From Chitinophagaceae bacterium (lineage in GTDB: Bacteria > Bacteroidota > Bacteroidia > Chitinophagales > Chitinophagaceae), in the NCBI GenBank assembly GCA_947447465.1, contig CANFKE010000010.1, positions 31,093 through 95,092 on the forward strand: a stretch of DNA of 64,000 bases, given 5' to 3'. Every line of letters begins with the position of its first letter. Position 1 is the first letter of the stretch. Position numbers and translations under genes: made by a program. This document shows, piece after piece, positions 29,340 to 39,605 of the stretch. The notes beneath the pieces were generated by a model, which saw only the letters and a program-made list of their open reading frames with translations, ran no database searches and was not told the DNA's origin.

Positions 29340-30386
29340 ATGAAAAATACATTAATTGCAATACCTGACCAATACAGAAAGGTAATTTTTATCATTTTAT
29401 TGGCATTATGTGTTGTACTGCCATTGGATGCAGTACCAGGAATGCCGGTATATGTTAGTGCGCCTATTGCTCTTTTGTTGGGTCTGATGGTGGCTATTAT
29501 TATTGGTCATCCTTACATCAAGCAGAATAAAAAGGCAACTACCACCTTATTACAGATATCTGTTGTATTGCTTGGTTTTCATCTTGATCTGGAACATGCC
29601 ATGAAAGCCGGCAGCAAAGGTTTTGTATTTACTATCTCTACTATCATCCTTACTTTGATAGTCGGGTATTTTTTGGGTAAATGGTTGAAGATCGATAAAA
29701 AGACATCATTCCTTATATCAAACGGTACAGCCATTTGTGGTGGTAGTGCTATTGCTGCAGTAGCTCCCATTGTAGAAGCTAACGATCAGGAGATCAGCGT
29801 TTCACTGGGTACAGTATTTATTCTCAACTCTATCGCTTTATTGATATTTCCTTCTATCGGCCATTATCTCAATATGTCGGCCGAGCAGTTTGGAACCTGG
29901 TGTGCTATTGCCATTCACGATACCAGCTCTGTAGTAGGTGCTGCAAGCAATTATAAAGATACATTGGGCAATGAGGCGCTGACCATAGCCACCACCATAA
30001 AGCTGGAGCGTGCATTGTGGATCATTCCTATTGCACTCATCACAGCCTATTTTCAGAAGAATACAGGTAAAAAGCTAAAGCTGCCTTACTTTATTTTTTA
30101 CTTTATCATAGCTATCGTAGTATCTACCTATTTACCTGTTTATGTTCCCGCGCTGAACACCAAGATAGACCTTCACGGACCATTTGCAGCTCATTCTGAG
30201 ACCTTCTTCAATTATCTCTATCTGATAGGTAAGAAAGGATTGGTTGTGACCCTGTTCCTTATCGGTTCTGGTTTGTCGCTCACTACTATTCGTCAGGTAG
30301 GGTTCAAACCTATCCTCCAGGGCGTATTGTTATGGATATTAATAGGCAGTGTATCTCTATTTGTTATCACGCATACACTTAGCTGA
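29340..30386 (+). CDS. YeiH family putative sulfate exporter
   Basis: LLQISVVLLGFHLDL, SNGTAICGGSAIAAVAPIV, AIHDTSSVVGAA. Confidence 0.92.
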   Translation: MKNTLIAIPDQYRKVIFIILLALCVVLPLDAVPGMPVYVSAPIALLLGLMVAIIIGHPYIKQNKKATTTLLQISVVLLGFHLDLEHAMKAGSKGFVFTISTIILTLIVGYFLGKWLKIDKKTSFLISNGTAICGGSAIAAVAPIVEANDQEISVSLGTVFILNSIALLIFPSIGHYLNMSAEQFGTWCAIAIHDTSSVVGAASNYKDTLGNEALTIATTIKLERALWIIPIALITAYFQKNTGKKLKLPYFIFYFIIAIVVSTYLPVYVPALNTKIDLHGPFAAHSETFFNYLYLIGKKGLVVTLFLIGSGLSLTTIRQVGFKPILQGVLLWILIGSVSLFVITHTLS

Positions 30387-30406
30387 TACCAGAACTTCTG
30401 TTTCAA

Positions 30407-31603
30407 TTATTTACCCGGGTGTCGCTCGCTCTGTTTCTCGCAAAACATCTTGTAATATTTCTGGTTCTTTATGGCCATCATGCCGCTCAGGTCGAGTATG
30501 TCTCGTTGCCATTGCTGTTTGTCTGCAAACTTTACCAGATCGTCGGTAGAAGATGCAGTGTAATTACCGCTGCTTCTTAAATGGGCATAGGCAATAAGTG
30601 TGGCCATTTCTTTGGCTACTTCTATCAGTCTGTTGAAATCCTGATCAAAATAATCCAGAGACATCCTATCCGATGATGGCTGTAATTCTTTTACAACATA
30701 CCACTTGTCGGCCATTTTATGCGGAACAATAAATGCCGGTGGAGCGAATTGCATTAGTCCGCCAACCGTTATGATCCGTTCCGCCTCGTTTTTAAACTTT
30801 GGTTGTTTTATCGTTGTTGTGTCAAAGTAGCAAGATCGTCTTGTTTCTTTAACATCTATCAGATATTGTTTGCCTTTTGTTTTGGAGAAGAACAACATAC
30901 AGTATCTGTTTTGCCCCAAACTGCCGGTGCCTGCTATGCGTATGGCTGCATCTTCAAACACCATGTGGCTATACTTCTGGTTCTTGGTCAGCAGGGGAGT
31001 GATACTGTCGAACAATGCTATTTTCCTGTCTTTATCCATTGGCAGATAGCGCTTGCCATCAGTCTTTAATTTCAGCACTCCTTTTTCTTTGACCGTTCTT
31101 TTAGCAATAAACGCATCTCTGTTCAGGCTGCTCATTTGCCCGAAGTACTTTTTGAATTCGCCATAAGCTACTTCCGATTCCAGCATCATTGCCTTCCTTC
31201 TAGAGATGGCTGCTGTGTATCGATCCAGAATGTCGTGTATGGCTTTATGCACTTTTACATGTGCAACATTCATTTGCGTGGCGGCCACTATAATGCTGGT
31301 AATGAATCGGGTGAGCTCTGTTTCAGGGCTGCCCAGATATGCTTCATCAAAGTCATTGATGTCGAAATATACCTGCCGGTTGTCTCCCTTATAAGAACCG
31401 AAATTCTCGAAGTGCGCATCACCGCAAGTCCATGTTCTTATCTTTTGTTTGGGCTTGTAGAGTTTTGAAAGATCCTCAGCAAACAAATGGCAGGTACCTC
31501 TGTAAAAACGAAAAGGGCTTTCCTGCAATGCCTTCCATTTTATCTGGTGCAACTGCTCGGGAATCCCCATGTTATATCTGTCTAACCGTTTGATCAGAGA
31601 CAT
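30407..31603 (-). CDS. DUF2252 family protein
   Basis: FRFYRGTCHLFAEDL, GDAHFENFGSYKGD, VYFDINDFDEAYLGSPETELTRF. Confidence 0.9.
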   Translation of the reverse strand: MSLIKRLDRYNMGIPEQLHQIKWKALQESPFRFYRGTCHLFAEDLSKLYKPKQKIRTWTCGDAHFENFGSYKGDNRQVYFDINDFDEAYLGSPETELTRFITSIIVAATQMNVAHVKVHKAIHDILDRYTAAISRRKAMMLESEVAYGEFKKYFGQMSSLNRDAFIAKRTVKEKGVLKLKTDGKRYLPMDKDRKIALFDSITPLLTKNQKYSHMVFEDAAIRIAGTGSLGQNRYCMLFFSKTKGKQYLIDVKETRRSCYFDTTTIKQPKFKNEAERIITVGGLMQFAPPAFIVPHKMADKWYVVKELQPSSDRMSLDYFDQDFNRLIEVAKEMATLIAYAHLRSSGNYTASSTDDLVKFADKQQWQRDILDLSGMMAIKNQKYYKMFCEKQSERHPGK

Positions 31604-31781
31604 GTTTACGATCTTGTTTTAGCTTATAGTGGTCTGGTATCTGACAATCAGTAGATTAGATACGAATACCGAGAATCAGGCTATGAAGATACTCACTTTT
31701 ACGACCTCCTCATATTAGTAGTGTTATTTTTCGATTAAATAAGGTGATCATACTTGTTATACTCAGTACATAGCTATTGTT

Positions 31782-32440
31782 TTAACATCGGTAACGACCA
31801 TGGTAATGGTATTGATGCTTACTGTTAGTGATCCATATCAAAGACATCATAGGGCCATTAAAATCAGCGGCATTATTGCCGAATGCAGGTCCGTCATTAC
31901 TGAACAGAACATCATTGAACAGGAAATTATAAGATGCGGTCAGTGCAAAGTTCCTTTTATTATTGAAGCTGATTGCCGGTCTTACAAATCACATATCATT
32001 CGCTAATAATTCATGGAATTTACCGCAATGACAATCTGAGGTCGTATCCTTTGATCCGAATTCCAGCAGTTCTTCTCCAAACAGTACATGCGCCGTGAAA
32101 TCTATGTTATCACCCGAAAATAAACGAACACCAACATTCAGTCCCAGTGCATACTGTCTATATCCATATTTTACACCCGTCAGCGTATAACCGTAATTAT
32201 CAGCACTACTGCCGGAAAAAACGCTGGCATTGGCACCTGCCAGTAATATTCCTCTATATACATTTCCGGATATCAGCAATTCGCCTCCTCCTAAAACAGA
32301 CTTGCGGTTGCTATACTACCTAACCCGAAATAGTAATAACCACCCTCATCGTTGCCGTATGAACGGTAATTATTACCCTCAAATGCACCAGCTTGAAATG
32401 CCTTTAAAATCAGCGCTAGAGTAAATAACTTCCTGAGCAT
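31782..32440 (-). pseudogene. Outer-membrane beta-barrel protein, disrupted by a frameshift and an in-frame TGA
   Basis: MLRKLFTLALILKAFQAGAFEGNNYRSYGNDEGGYYYFGLG / (frameshift) / SNRKSVLGGGELLISGNVYRG...HELLANDM*FVRPAISFNNKRNFALTASYNFLFND...RYRC*. Confidence 0.75.
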
Positions 32441-32539
32441 AAGTGTGTGTTATATTACGCTCTTATACAATTGTTGTGCCAAATAATGAGTTATAAAAGC
32501 AATGATCTTTTTAAGATATTGTACATAAAAGCTAAAAAA

Positions 32540-32563
32540 AAGCCGCTCCATAGGGAGCGGCTT
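32540..32563 (-). terminator. lepA terminator
   Basis: AAGCCGCTCC-ATAG-GGAGCGGCTT with T-run on the minus strand. Confidence 0.85.
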
Positions 32564-32587
32564 AGCAAATATCAATTTAATAATTTG

Positions 32588-34384
32588 TTACTCATCCAGC
32601 TTCAACACTGCCAGGAATGCTTCCTGAGGTACATCTACGTTACCGAACTGGCGCATACGTTTCTTACCTTCTTTCTGCTTTTCCAATAGTTTGCGTTTAC
32701 GTGATATGTCACCACCATAACACTTAGCGGTAACGTCTTTACGCATAGCCGATATGGTCTCACGCGCTACTATCTTAGCACCTATTGCGGCCTGTATGGC
32801 TATTACGAACTGCTGCTTAGGCAACAGGTCCTTCAGTTTGGTACACAGCTTACGGCCAAAATCATTGGCACGACTGCGGTGTATCAATGCGCTCAGTGCG
32901 TCCAATGGCTCTCCGTTCAAGAGGATATCCATCTTGCAGATATCGCTTTCACGATAGTCGAGCGGGGTATAGTCGAAAGATGCATAACCACGGGTGCATG
33001 ACTTCAATCTGTCATAGAAATCGAACACGATCTCGGTCAGTGGCAGGTCAAATATCAATTCTACGCGGGTAGGGGTGAGGTAATTCTGGTTAATAAGGAT
33101 ACCACGCTTACCCAGACAAAGACTCATGATATTACCTATATAATCAGGCAATGTAATGATCTGTGCACGGATAAATGGTTCTTCAATACGTTCTATGCTG
33201 CTTGGGTCAGGCATTTCGGTAGGGTTATTCACCACTATTCGTTTCTGCTTGTCCTTCGTTTTGTAGGCATAAAAGCTAACGTTGGGAACGGTAGTAATTA
33301 CTGTCTGGTTAAACTCACGCTCCAGTCGCTCCTGTATGATCTCCATGTGGAGCATACCCAGGAAGCCGCAACGGAATCCGAAACCAAGTGCCTGAGATGT
33401 CTCTGGCTCATAAGTAAGCGAGGCATCATTGAGCTGCAGCTTTTCCATACAGTCACGCAGGTCCTCAAAGTCATCGGTCTCTACAGGGAAGATACCTGCG
33501 AATACCATTGGCTTTACTTCCTGGAAACCACGCACCGCATCGGTAGTAGGGTTGGCTATGGTAGTAATGGTATCACCCACTTTTACCTCGCGGGCATTCT
33601 TGATGCCGGTAATGATGTACCCCACATTTCCTACAGATACCTCTTGCTTTGGTGTCAGCGCCAGTTTCATTACGCCTATTTCATCAGCGGCATATTCTGC
33701 ATCTGTATGGATGAAGCGGATCTTATCATTTTTGCGGATAGTACCATTGAATACCCTGAAGTAGGCAATGATACCACGGAATGAATTGAAAACACTATCA
33801 AATATTACCGCTTGCAGGGGAGCGTTAGGGTCTCCCTTTGGTGCCGGCACTCTGGCTATCACCGCGGCAAGTATCTCTTCGATACCTATGCCCGATTTTC
33901 CGCTTGCCAGCAATATATCTTCAGGCTTGCAACCTATCAGTTCTACGATCTGGTCGGTAACCTCAGGGATCATAGCACCATCCATGTCTATCTTATTGAT
34001 CACCGGAATGATCTCCAGATCATTGTCCAGCGCCAGATAAAGGTTAGATATGGTTTGAGCCTGAATACCCTGTGATGCATCTACCAACAGCAGTGCGCCC
34101 TCACAGGCAGCCAATGCACGAGATACTTCATAAGAAAAGTCAACGTGTCCCGGAGTGTCAATTAAGTTAAGTACATATTTCTGACCATTGAGCTCATAAT
34201 CCATTTGTATGGCATGGCTCTTGATGGTAATACCTTTCTCACGTTCCAGATCCATATCATCAAGCACCTGCGCTTGCATATCTCTCGATGATATCGTTTT
34301 GGTAAATTCTAAAAGGCGATCGGCCAGGGTACTTTTACCATGGTCGATATGGGCTATGATACAGAAATTTCGAATGTTTTGCAT
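32588..34384 (-). CDS. lepA: Translation elongation factor 4
   Basis: [63 protein letters not shown]. Confidence 0.98.
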   Translation of the reverse strand: MQNIRNFCIIAHIDHGKSTLADRLLEFTKTISSRDMQAQVLDDMDLEREKGITIKSHAIQMDYELNGQKYVLNLIDTPGHVDFSYEVSRALAACEGALLLVDASQGIQAQTISNLYLALDNDLEIIPVINKIDMDGAMIPEVTDQIVELIGCKPEDILLASGKSGIGIEEILAAVIARVPAPKGDPNAPLQAVIFDSVFNSFRGIIAYFRVFNGTIRKNDKIRFIHTDAEYAADEIGVMKLALTPKQEVSVGNVGYIITGIKNAREVKVGDTITTIANPTTDAVRGFQEVKPMVFAGIFPVETDDFEDLRDCMEKLQLNDASLTYEPETSQALGFGFRCGFLGMLHMEIIQERLEREFNQTVITTVPNVSFYAYKTKDKQKRIVVNNPTEMPDPSSIERIEEPFIRAQIITLPDYIGNIMSLCLGKRGILINQNYLTPTRVELIFDLPLTEIVFDFYDRLKSCTRGYASFDYTPLDYRESDICKMDILLNGEPLDALSALIHRSRANDFGRKLCTKLKDLLPKQQFVIAIQAAIGAKIVARETISAMRKDVTAKCYGGDISRKRKLLEKQKEGKKRMRQFGNVDVPQEAFLAVLKLDE

Positions 34385-34401
34385 ATGTTTCTTAGAGGGC
34401 G

Positions 34402-34409
34402 CAAAGATA
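34402..34409 (-). promoter_or_regulatory. -7 box TATCTTTG for lepA
   Basis: CAAAGATA on + strand, 18 nt upstream of lepA start. Confidence 0.5.
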
Positions 34410-34618
34410 CTATATTAATGCCTTATTACCACATTGGTACATGTCGCCTCACTGTCATTATCTAGACTACTATTATTTGACTTTGTGGTGAGTTTGATGC
34501 GTATAACTCACTTCGTTATCTACATTTTACTATTTTTGAAATCCCCCTGTATTTTCCTGACTACTCAGGTCTATACAGATATAGATAAATTGACTACTCA
34601 AAATTAGATGTACCTACA

Positions 34619-34626
34619 TATATTTG
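34619..34626 (+). promoter_or_regulatory. -7 box TATATTTG
   Basis: 4 nt before ATG at 34631. Confidence 0.45.
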
Positions 34627-34630
34627 CGCC

Positions 34631-35086
34631 ATGAGATTGGAGGATGCTTTGAAAACAACAAAATTTGAAAATGAACAGCATAAAGCAACATTGAATTTGT
34701 TGTACACTTCCTATTGGTTGAAGTACCATATGAGTGCAGCCATGAAGGACAATGGCATTACTGCAGAGCAGTTCAATGTAATGCGGATACTCAAGGGAAC
34801 CTACCCGAAGGATATGTGTGTGAAAGATATTGGCAGCAGAATGATAGAAAAAAGTTCTAATGTACCCAGGATCATAGACAAATTATTGGTGAAAAAACTA
34901 GTAGAACGTCATCCTTCTGTTGAAGATAAACGTGAAACGATGATCTCGCTGACCGAAAAGGGTATAGAATTACTCAAAAGTGCCAATGAGCAATTGGCCA
35001 ATCACACAAAAGAAATGATAGGCCTGAATGAGGAAGAATCAATGCAGTTGAATGCATTGCTGGAAAAAATGCGCAGATCTGATTAG
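34631..35086 (+). CDS. MarR family transcriptional regulator
   Basis: ITAEQFNVMRILKG..MCVKDIGSRMIEKSSNVPRIIDKLLVKKLVERHPSVEDKRETMISLTEKG. Confidence 0.92.
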   Translation: MRLEDALKTTKFENEQHKATLNLLYTSYWLKYHMSAAMKDNGITAEQFNVMRILKGTYPKDMCVKDIGSRMIEKSSNVPRIIDKLLVKKLVERHPSVEDKRETMISLTEKGIELLKSANEQLANHTKEMIGLNEEESMQLNALLEKMRRSD

Positions 35087-35088
35087 TA

Positions 35089-36099
35089 TTACTTACCCAT
35101 AATGCGTTGCACAAATGCGGCAACTACATGCCTGTCCCAACCGCAGAACCTGCCTCTTTGTATGATCACATCGTTAGACAGTCGGGGTTGTAGATAATAA
35201 TAGAAAGAGAACCTGGGGTCGGGTTGCAGGCCTGCTGTCATTTCTCCGAATCTCAGATCATTAAATACAAGGGTGTCATTATATTTACTGGCGACATAAT
35301 AGCCCTGAGAGAATCTCTTCAGTTGCCCTATGGCGGTCGTATCCGCTATTCCATTCAGCAGTTCATGTTGCGCAGCAACTGATCGATAGTTGATCAATGG
35401 CTGCCTGTCCAGCACAGACCTGTAACCCACATAATAGCCCGAATCTGTCTGTGCCACTATATACCAGAGTATATTATTCAATGCTGTCGGGGTAGTAAAG
35501 TATCTTTCCACATGCAAGTGTTGTAGTTCAAAGCTTTTGGTTACTGCCCTGTCAATATATAATTTATGATAAACAGAGTTGACCATGTATAAGCCGCTCA
35601 TACCCAATGCTGCTACAATGATCTTGCTTCGTCCTGCATAGGTGGACTTCAGTATGCTCAGTGCTGCTAATGCCATTATAGGCCATAGGCTGAACAGCGG
35701 ATCCAGTACAAAAAACGTATTCAGCGATACCCGGTAATGACTGAACGGTTCGAACAACCCTGTTCCATAGACATTGAAAATGTCGAGAAACAAATGCATG
35801 AATATTTGAATGCCCCAGATAAAGGCCCATCCCAGCCGGTCGATACCAATTTTTGGGAACACCTTCTGACTGCACCAACCAAGTATGGGTGATATCAGCA
35901 GCAGGAACAAGATAGAATGGGTAAATCCGCGATGGGCAAGCAGGTCTGACGGTACTGTCATCCACCAAGAGGTAACAAAATCGGCATCGGGTATGCTTTG
36001 CGCCAGTGCACCTATCACCATAGCCTTTTTGCCTAGTCGCTTACCTGCAACCAATTCGCCTATACAGGCGCCAACAGCTATGTGGGTCAATGAATCCAT
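35089..36099 (-). CDS. Membrane-bound metal-dependent hydrolase (YdjM/DUF457-like)
   Basis: MDSLTHIAVGACIGELVAGKRLGKKAMVIGALAQSIPDADFV...HRGFTHSILFLL. Confidence 0.88.
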   Translation of the reverse strand: MDSLTHIAVGACIGELVAGKRLGKKAMVIGALAQSIPDADFVTSWWMTVPSDLLAHRGFTHSILFLLLISPILGWCSQKVFPKIGIDRLGWAFIWGIQIFMHLFLDIFNVYGTGLFEPFSHYRVSLNTFFVLDPLFSLWPIMALAALSILKSTYAGRSKIIVAALGMSGLYMVNSVYHKLYIDRAVTKSFELQHLHVERYFTTPTALNNILWYIVAQTDSGYYVGYRSVLDRQPLINYRSVAAQHELLNGIADTTAIGQLKRFSQGYYVASKYNDTLVFNDLRFGEMTAGLQPDPRFSFYYYLQPRLSNDVIIQRGRFCGWDRHVVAAFVQRIMGK

Positions 36100-36345
36100 T
36101 CTGGTTTTCGCCTGCTAAGAAACAACAGTTTTAGTGTATTTGGTCAGCCTGCATCATTTTTTAGGGTAAATAACAAAATGGCTGCTTACTAATTCATTCC
36201 GCCATCTTTACTATTTCTATTGTGTACTACCTGGGCTTCGGGTGAATTTTTGAGGTATTTATACCACAAAAGGTCAAATAGTTGCTCACCTTTACTATAT
36301 TGCTAGGCCTTGTTTTCAAAAAGGACTAAAATAACAGCCTCGTAA

Positions 36346-38856
36346 ATGAAAAAGTATGTCATTGCCTCGCTTTTTGTGTGTATAGCCGTCTCGGCCGTCG
36401 CTAAAAAGAAACAAAAAGGTGGTACTCCTCCGCCTGCCACAAAATCTGCCGATAGTACTGCCGCGGCCGCAGGGTCTAAAAAAGGACCTAAACCTTACGA
36501 CAAGGTCATTACAGACAAGGCAGTCACCAAAAAAGGATTGTTCAATGTGCATAAAGTAGAGGATAAGTGGTACTTCGAAATACCCGATTCTTTGCTGAAA
36601 AGAGAAATGATGGTCACCACCCGTTACTCCAAGACTGCCGGTGGCGGAGGTGTATATGCCGGTGAAATGGAAAATCAGCAAACCATATTATGGGAGCGTG
36701 GCCCCAATAAAAATATATTGTTGCGTGTAGTTACCGTTATTAGTGTAGCCGATTCTACCAACGATATTTATAAAGCGGTCAATAACTCAAATCTCAATCC
36801 TATTGCTGAGTCTTTCGAGATCAAGGCATTCGGTAAAGATTCTTCGGTGGTGATCGATGTCTCTGATTTCTTCAAGGGAGATAATCAGCCGGTAAGCCTT
36901 GGACCATATACTAAAAAGCGGTTCAATCTGGGTGGACAAATAGGCGATCGCTCTTATATTCAGAGCATCAATTCATATCCTATCAATACCGAGGTGAGGG
37001 TTGTGCGCACCTTCGGTTCTTCTCCGTCATTCGGCCCTGCCGCTCCGTCTCCCATTCCATCTACTACCTTGCCTGCAGCCTATGCTACAAGCGCGGTAAC
37101 ACTCGAAATGAATAATTCATTCATTCTGTTGCCAAAGGTACCTATGGCGCGCCGCACATTCGATCCCCGTGTTGGTTTCTTTGCCGACGACTTCGTGGAA
37201 TTCGGTGATAATCAGCAGAGAGCAGAGAACAATGTATTCATCTGCCGCTGGAGACTGGAAGCTAAAGAGGAAGATATGGCCAAATGGAAACGTGGTGAAT
37301 TGGTGGAACCCAAGAAGCCTATCGTTTACTACATCGATCCCGCTACGCCTAAGAAATGGAGACCTTACCTCATCGCAGGTATCAACGACTGGCAGAAAGC
37401 ATTCGAACAGGCCGGCTTTAAAAATGCTATTGTGGGTAAAGAGTGGGATCCGGGCGATTCCACCGCCAACCTCGAAGATGCCCGCTTCTCCGTTTTGCGC
37501 TACCTGCCCAGCGAAGTGGCCAATGCATACGGCCCCAATGTGCACGATCCGCGTTCGGGTGAGATCATTGAAAGCCATATCGGTTGGTACCACAATGTAA
37601 TGAAGCTGGTGCACGATTGGTATATGATACAGGCGGCGGCAGTAGATCCTAAGGCCCGTAAAATGGAATTTGATGATGAACTGATGGGGCAACTCATTCG
37701 TTTTGTATCATCGCACGAGGTAGGCCATACTCTTGGCTTACGTCATAATATGGGCAGTAGCAGCCGCACACCGGTAGAGAAGCTGCGCGATAAGGATTGG
37801 GTGACCCTTCATGGTCATACCGCTTCTATTATGGACTATGCTCGTTTTAACTATGTAGCGCAGCCCGAAGACAATATGCCAGAGACCAACATGTTCCCCC
37901 GCATCGGCGATTACGACAAATGGGCGATACAATGGGGATACAAAGCATCTTTTGCGGCAAATGAAAAAGAAGATCAGAAGATCACCAACAAGTGGATCAT
38001 TGATAGCCTGAAGGCTAATCCGAGATTGTGGTTCGGTACTGAGACCAATCCTTTCGACCCTCGCTCGCAGACCGAAGATCTGGGCGATAACAGCATGAAA
38101 GCCAGCGATTATGGTATTCGCAATCTTAAGCGCATCATCGTGCAATTGCCGGAATGGACCAAAGAAGAGGCCGATAGATACGACAACCTCAGAGATGTAT
38201 ATGGTGCACTGGTAGGGCAGTATGGCCGCTACATGGGGCATGTACTCAAGAACGTGGGTGGTGTGTATGAAACGCCTAAGAGCATAGAGCAGAAGAATGA
38301 AGAAGTGTACGAACCTACACCGGCCACTATTCAGAAAGATGCAATAACGTTCCTCAATAAGCAATTGTTCGAAACACCATCTTGGTTACTCAACAAAGAC
38401 ATACTCAATAAGATCAGCAACCCTGTAGCGTCAGAGTCTGTAGGCAATGTACAGGTAGCTATCCTCAATAGCCTTTTGTCTGTTGGTCGCCTCAACCGTA
38501 TGGCGGTCACCAGCGCGCGTTTTGGCGATAAAAAGACCTATACCGTAGATGTAATGATGGATGACCTGAAAAAAGGTGTGTGGAGCGAATTGACTTCACA
38601 TAAAGCTATAGATGGCTTCCGTCGCAACCTGCAAAAGGCCTATGTCGATGCCCTTATCGGTATCATCAATCCGCAACCTGGACAGTCTCCTGCTTTGGTG
38701 CGCAACAATGATGCGGTTTCTGTAGCAAGAGCACAACTGGTAGCCCTAAAGACCCAGACCGCCGCTGCTGCCAATGCTATGGGCGATAAAATGAGCAAAT
38801 ACCACCTTCAGGATATAGCTGCCCGCATCACAAAGGCACTTGACCCGAAAAGCTGA
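36346..38856 (+). CDS. Zinc-dependent metalloprotease (DUF5117/DUF5118-type)
   Basis: SSHEVGHTLGLRHNMGSSS, signal peptide, VYYIDPATPKKWRPYLIAGINDWQKAFEQAGFKNAI. Confidence 0.93.
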   Translation: MKKYVIASLFVCIAVSAVAKKKQKGGTPPPATKSADSTAAAAGSKKGPKPYDKVITDKAVTKKGLFNVHKVEDKWYFEIPDSLLKREMMVTTRYSKTAGGGGVYAGEMENQQTILWERGPNKNILLRVVTVISVADSTNDIYKAVNNSNLNPIAESFEIKAFGKDSSVVIDVSDFFKGDNQPVSLGPYTKKRFNLGGQIGDRSYIQSINSYPINTEVRVVRTFGSSPSFGPAAPSPIPSTTLPAAYATSAVTLEMNNSFILLPKVPMARRTFDPRVGFFADDFVEFGDNQQRAENNVFICRWRLEAKEEDMAKWKRGELVEPKKPIVYYIDPATPKKWRPYLIAGINDWQKAFEQAGFKNAIVGKEWDPGDSTANLEDARFSVLRYLPSEVANAYGPNVHDPRSGEIIESHIGWYHNVMKLVHDWYMIQAAAVDPKARKMEFDDELMGQLIRFVSSHEVGHTLGLRHNMGSSSRTPVEKLRDKDWVTLHGHTASIMDYARFNYVAQPEDNMPETNMFPRIGDYDKWAIQWGYKASFAANEKEDQKITNKWIIDSLKANPRLWFGTETNPFDPRSQTEDLGDNSMKASDYGIRNLKRIIVQLPEWTKEEADRYDNLRDVYGALVGQYGRYMGHVLKNVGGVYETPKSIEQKNEEVYEPTPATIQKDAITFLNKQLFETPSWLLNKDILNKISNPVASESVGNVQVAILNSLLSVGRLNRMAVTSARFGDKKTYTVDVMMDDLKKGVWSELTSHKAIDGFRRNLQKAYVDALIGIINPQPGQSPALVRNNDAVSVARAQLVALKTQTAAAANAMGDKMSKYHLQDIAARITKALDPKS

Positions 38857-38880
38857 TCATTTTCAACCATATTTTATAGC

Positions 38881-38912
38881 TATGCCCCCGCCGGTCGGGG
38901 GCATATTTTTTT
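38881..38912 (+). terminator. Rho-independent terminator
   Basis: TATGCCCCC-GCCGGTC-GGGGGCATA-TTTTTTTA. Confidence 0.85.
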
Positions 38913-39144
38913 ACTTCATGCTCAACAAACCTTCATGCCCGCTATCGAACTTCTTGGTTAGATAATTATATAGCTCCGTTGTTGGTCTTATCATTAGATA
39001 ACAGTTGCGCCGCTGTTGTGTCTTCAGACCAACAGCCATCAGAACACAAATTCGAGCAATCAGTGAGATCCAGCCATATCCGCGATCAGGCATCAAAACA
39101 CTTTGGCACGCAAATTGGATTATCCTTTATAAAATCTGAAAGTT

Positions 39145-39414
39145 ATGAAAACATCGATCGTATCCATCGTCTTAGTTACCATTTTAATGGTCATTGGTCA
39201 TCAATCTGCAAACGCACAATACAGGTATGGTCATCACAGAGCATACTATCGTGGCTATGAACGCTGCAGGCCTGTGGTCAGGTATTGTCCGCCACCTGTG
39301 CAGGTATATGCGCCACCCGTTGCCTACTATGGTGCTCCACAGTACTATGTGCCTGCGCCGCCACCACCTCCACGCTATTACAGAAGGCATTATTACAGGC
39401 ATTGTCGCTACTAG
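39145..39414 (+). CDS. Small secreted Tyr/Pro/His/Arg-rich protein
   Basis: Signal peptide MKTSIVSIVLVTILMVIGHQSANA then low-complexity YRYGHHRAYYRGYERC...PPPPPRYYRRHYYRHCRY. Confidence 0.7.
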   Translation: MKTSIVSIVLVTILMVIGHQSANAQYRYGHHRAYYRGYERCRPVVRYCPPPVQVYAPPVAYYGAPQYYVPAPPPPPRYYRRHYYRHCRY

Positions 39415-39439
39415 TTCTGCCGCTTTACATTCATTCCCA

Positions 39440-39471
39440 ATAGAGGAGTTGCACCATGCAACTCCTCTATT
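39440..39471 (+). terminator. Terminator-like stem-loop
   Basis: ATAGAGGAGTTGCA-CCA-TGCAACTCCTCTAT. Confidence 0.7.
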
Positions 39472-39605
39472 GTGTTACATATCAGTACCGTATTAAAAAT
39501 GACATTTTTGATAGAGAAAACTTATTATAATTATTTGTAAAAAATACTTATCTTCATTAGGATATTAAATGCACTTACTGCATATTTGTGTACTAATCCG
39601 TTTAT

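Noticed and set aside
31989-31991. TGA as selenocysteine or recoded Trp codon
   Set aside because: All other genes read with the standard code and a separate frameshift is present upstream; pseudogene is simpler.
33347-33784. 145-aa plus-strand ORF
   Set aside because: Antisense to lepA.
37117-38364. Long antisense ORFs (191 and 208 aa) inside the metalloprotease
   Set aside because: Antisense shadows of a well-supported HExxH protease gene.
39194-39496. Alternative-frame 100-aa ORF overlapping the Tyr/Pro-rich gene
   Set aside because: The 39145-39414 frame has a clear signal peptide; this frame shares DNA and lacks support.
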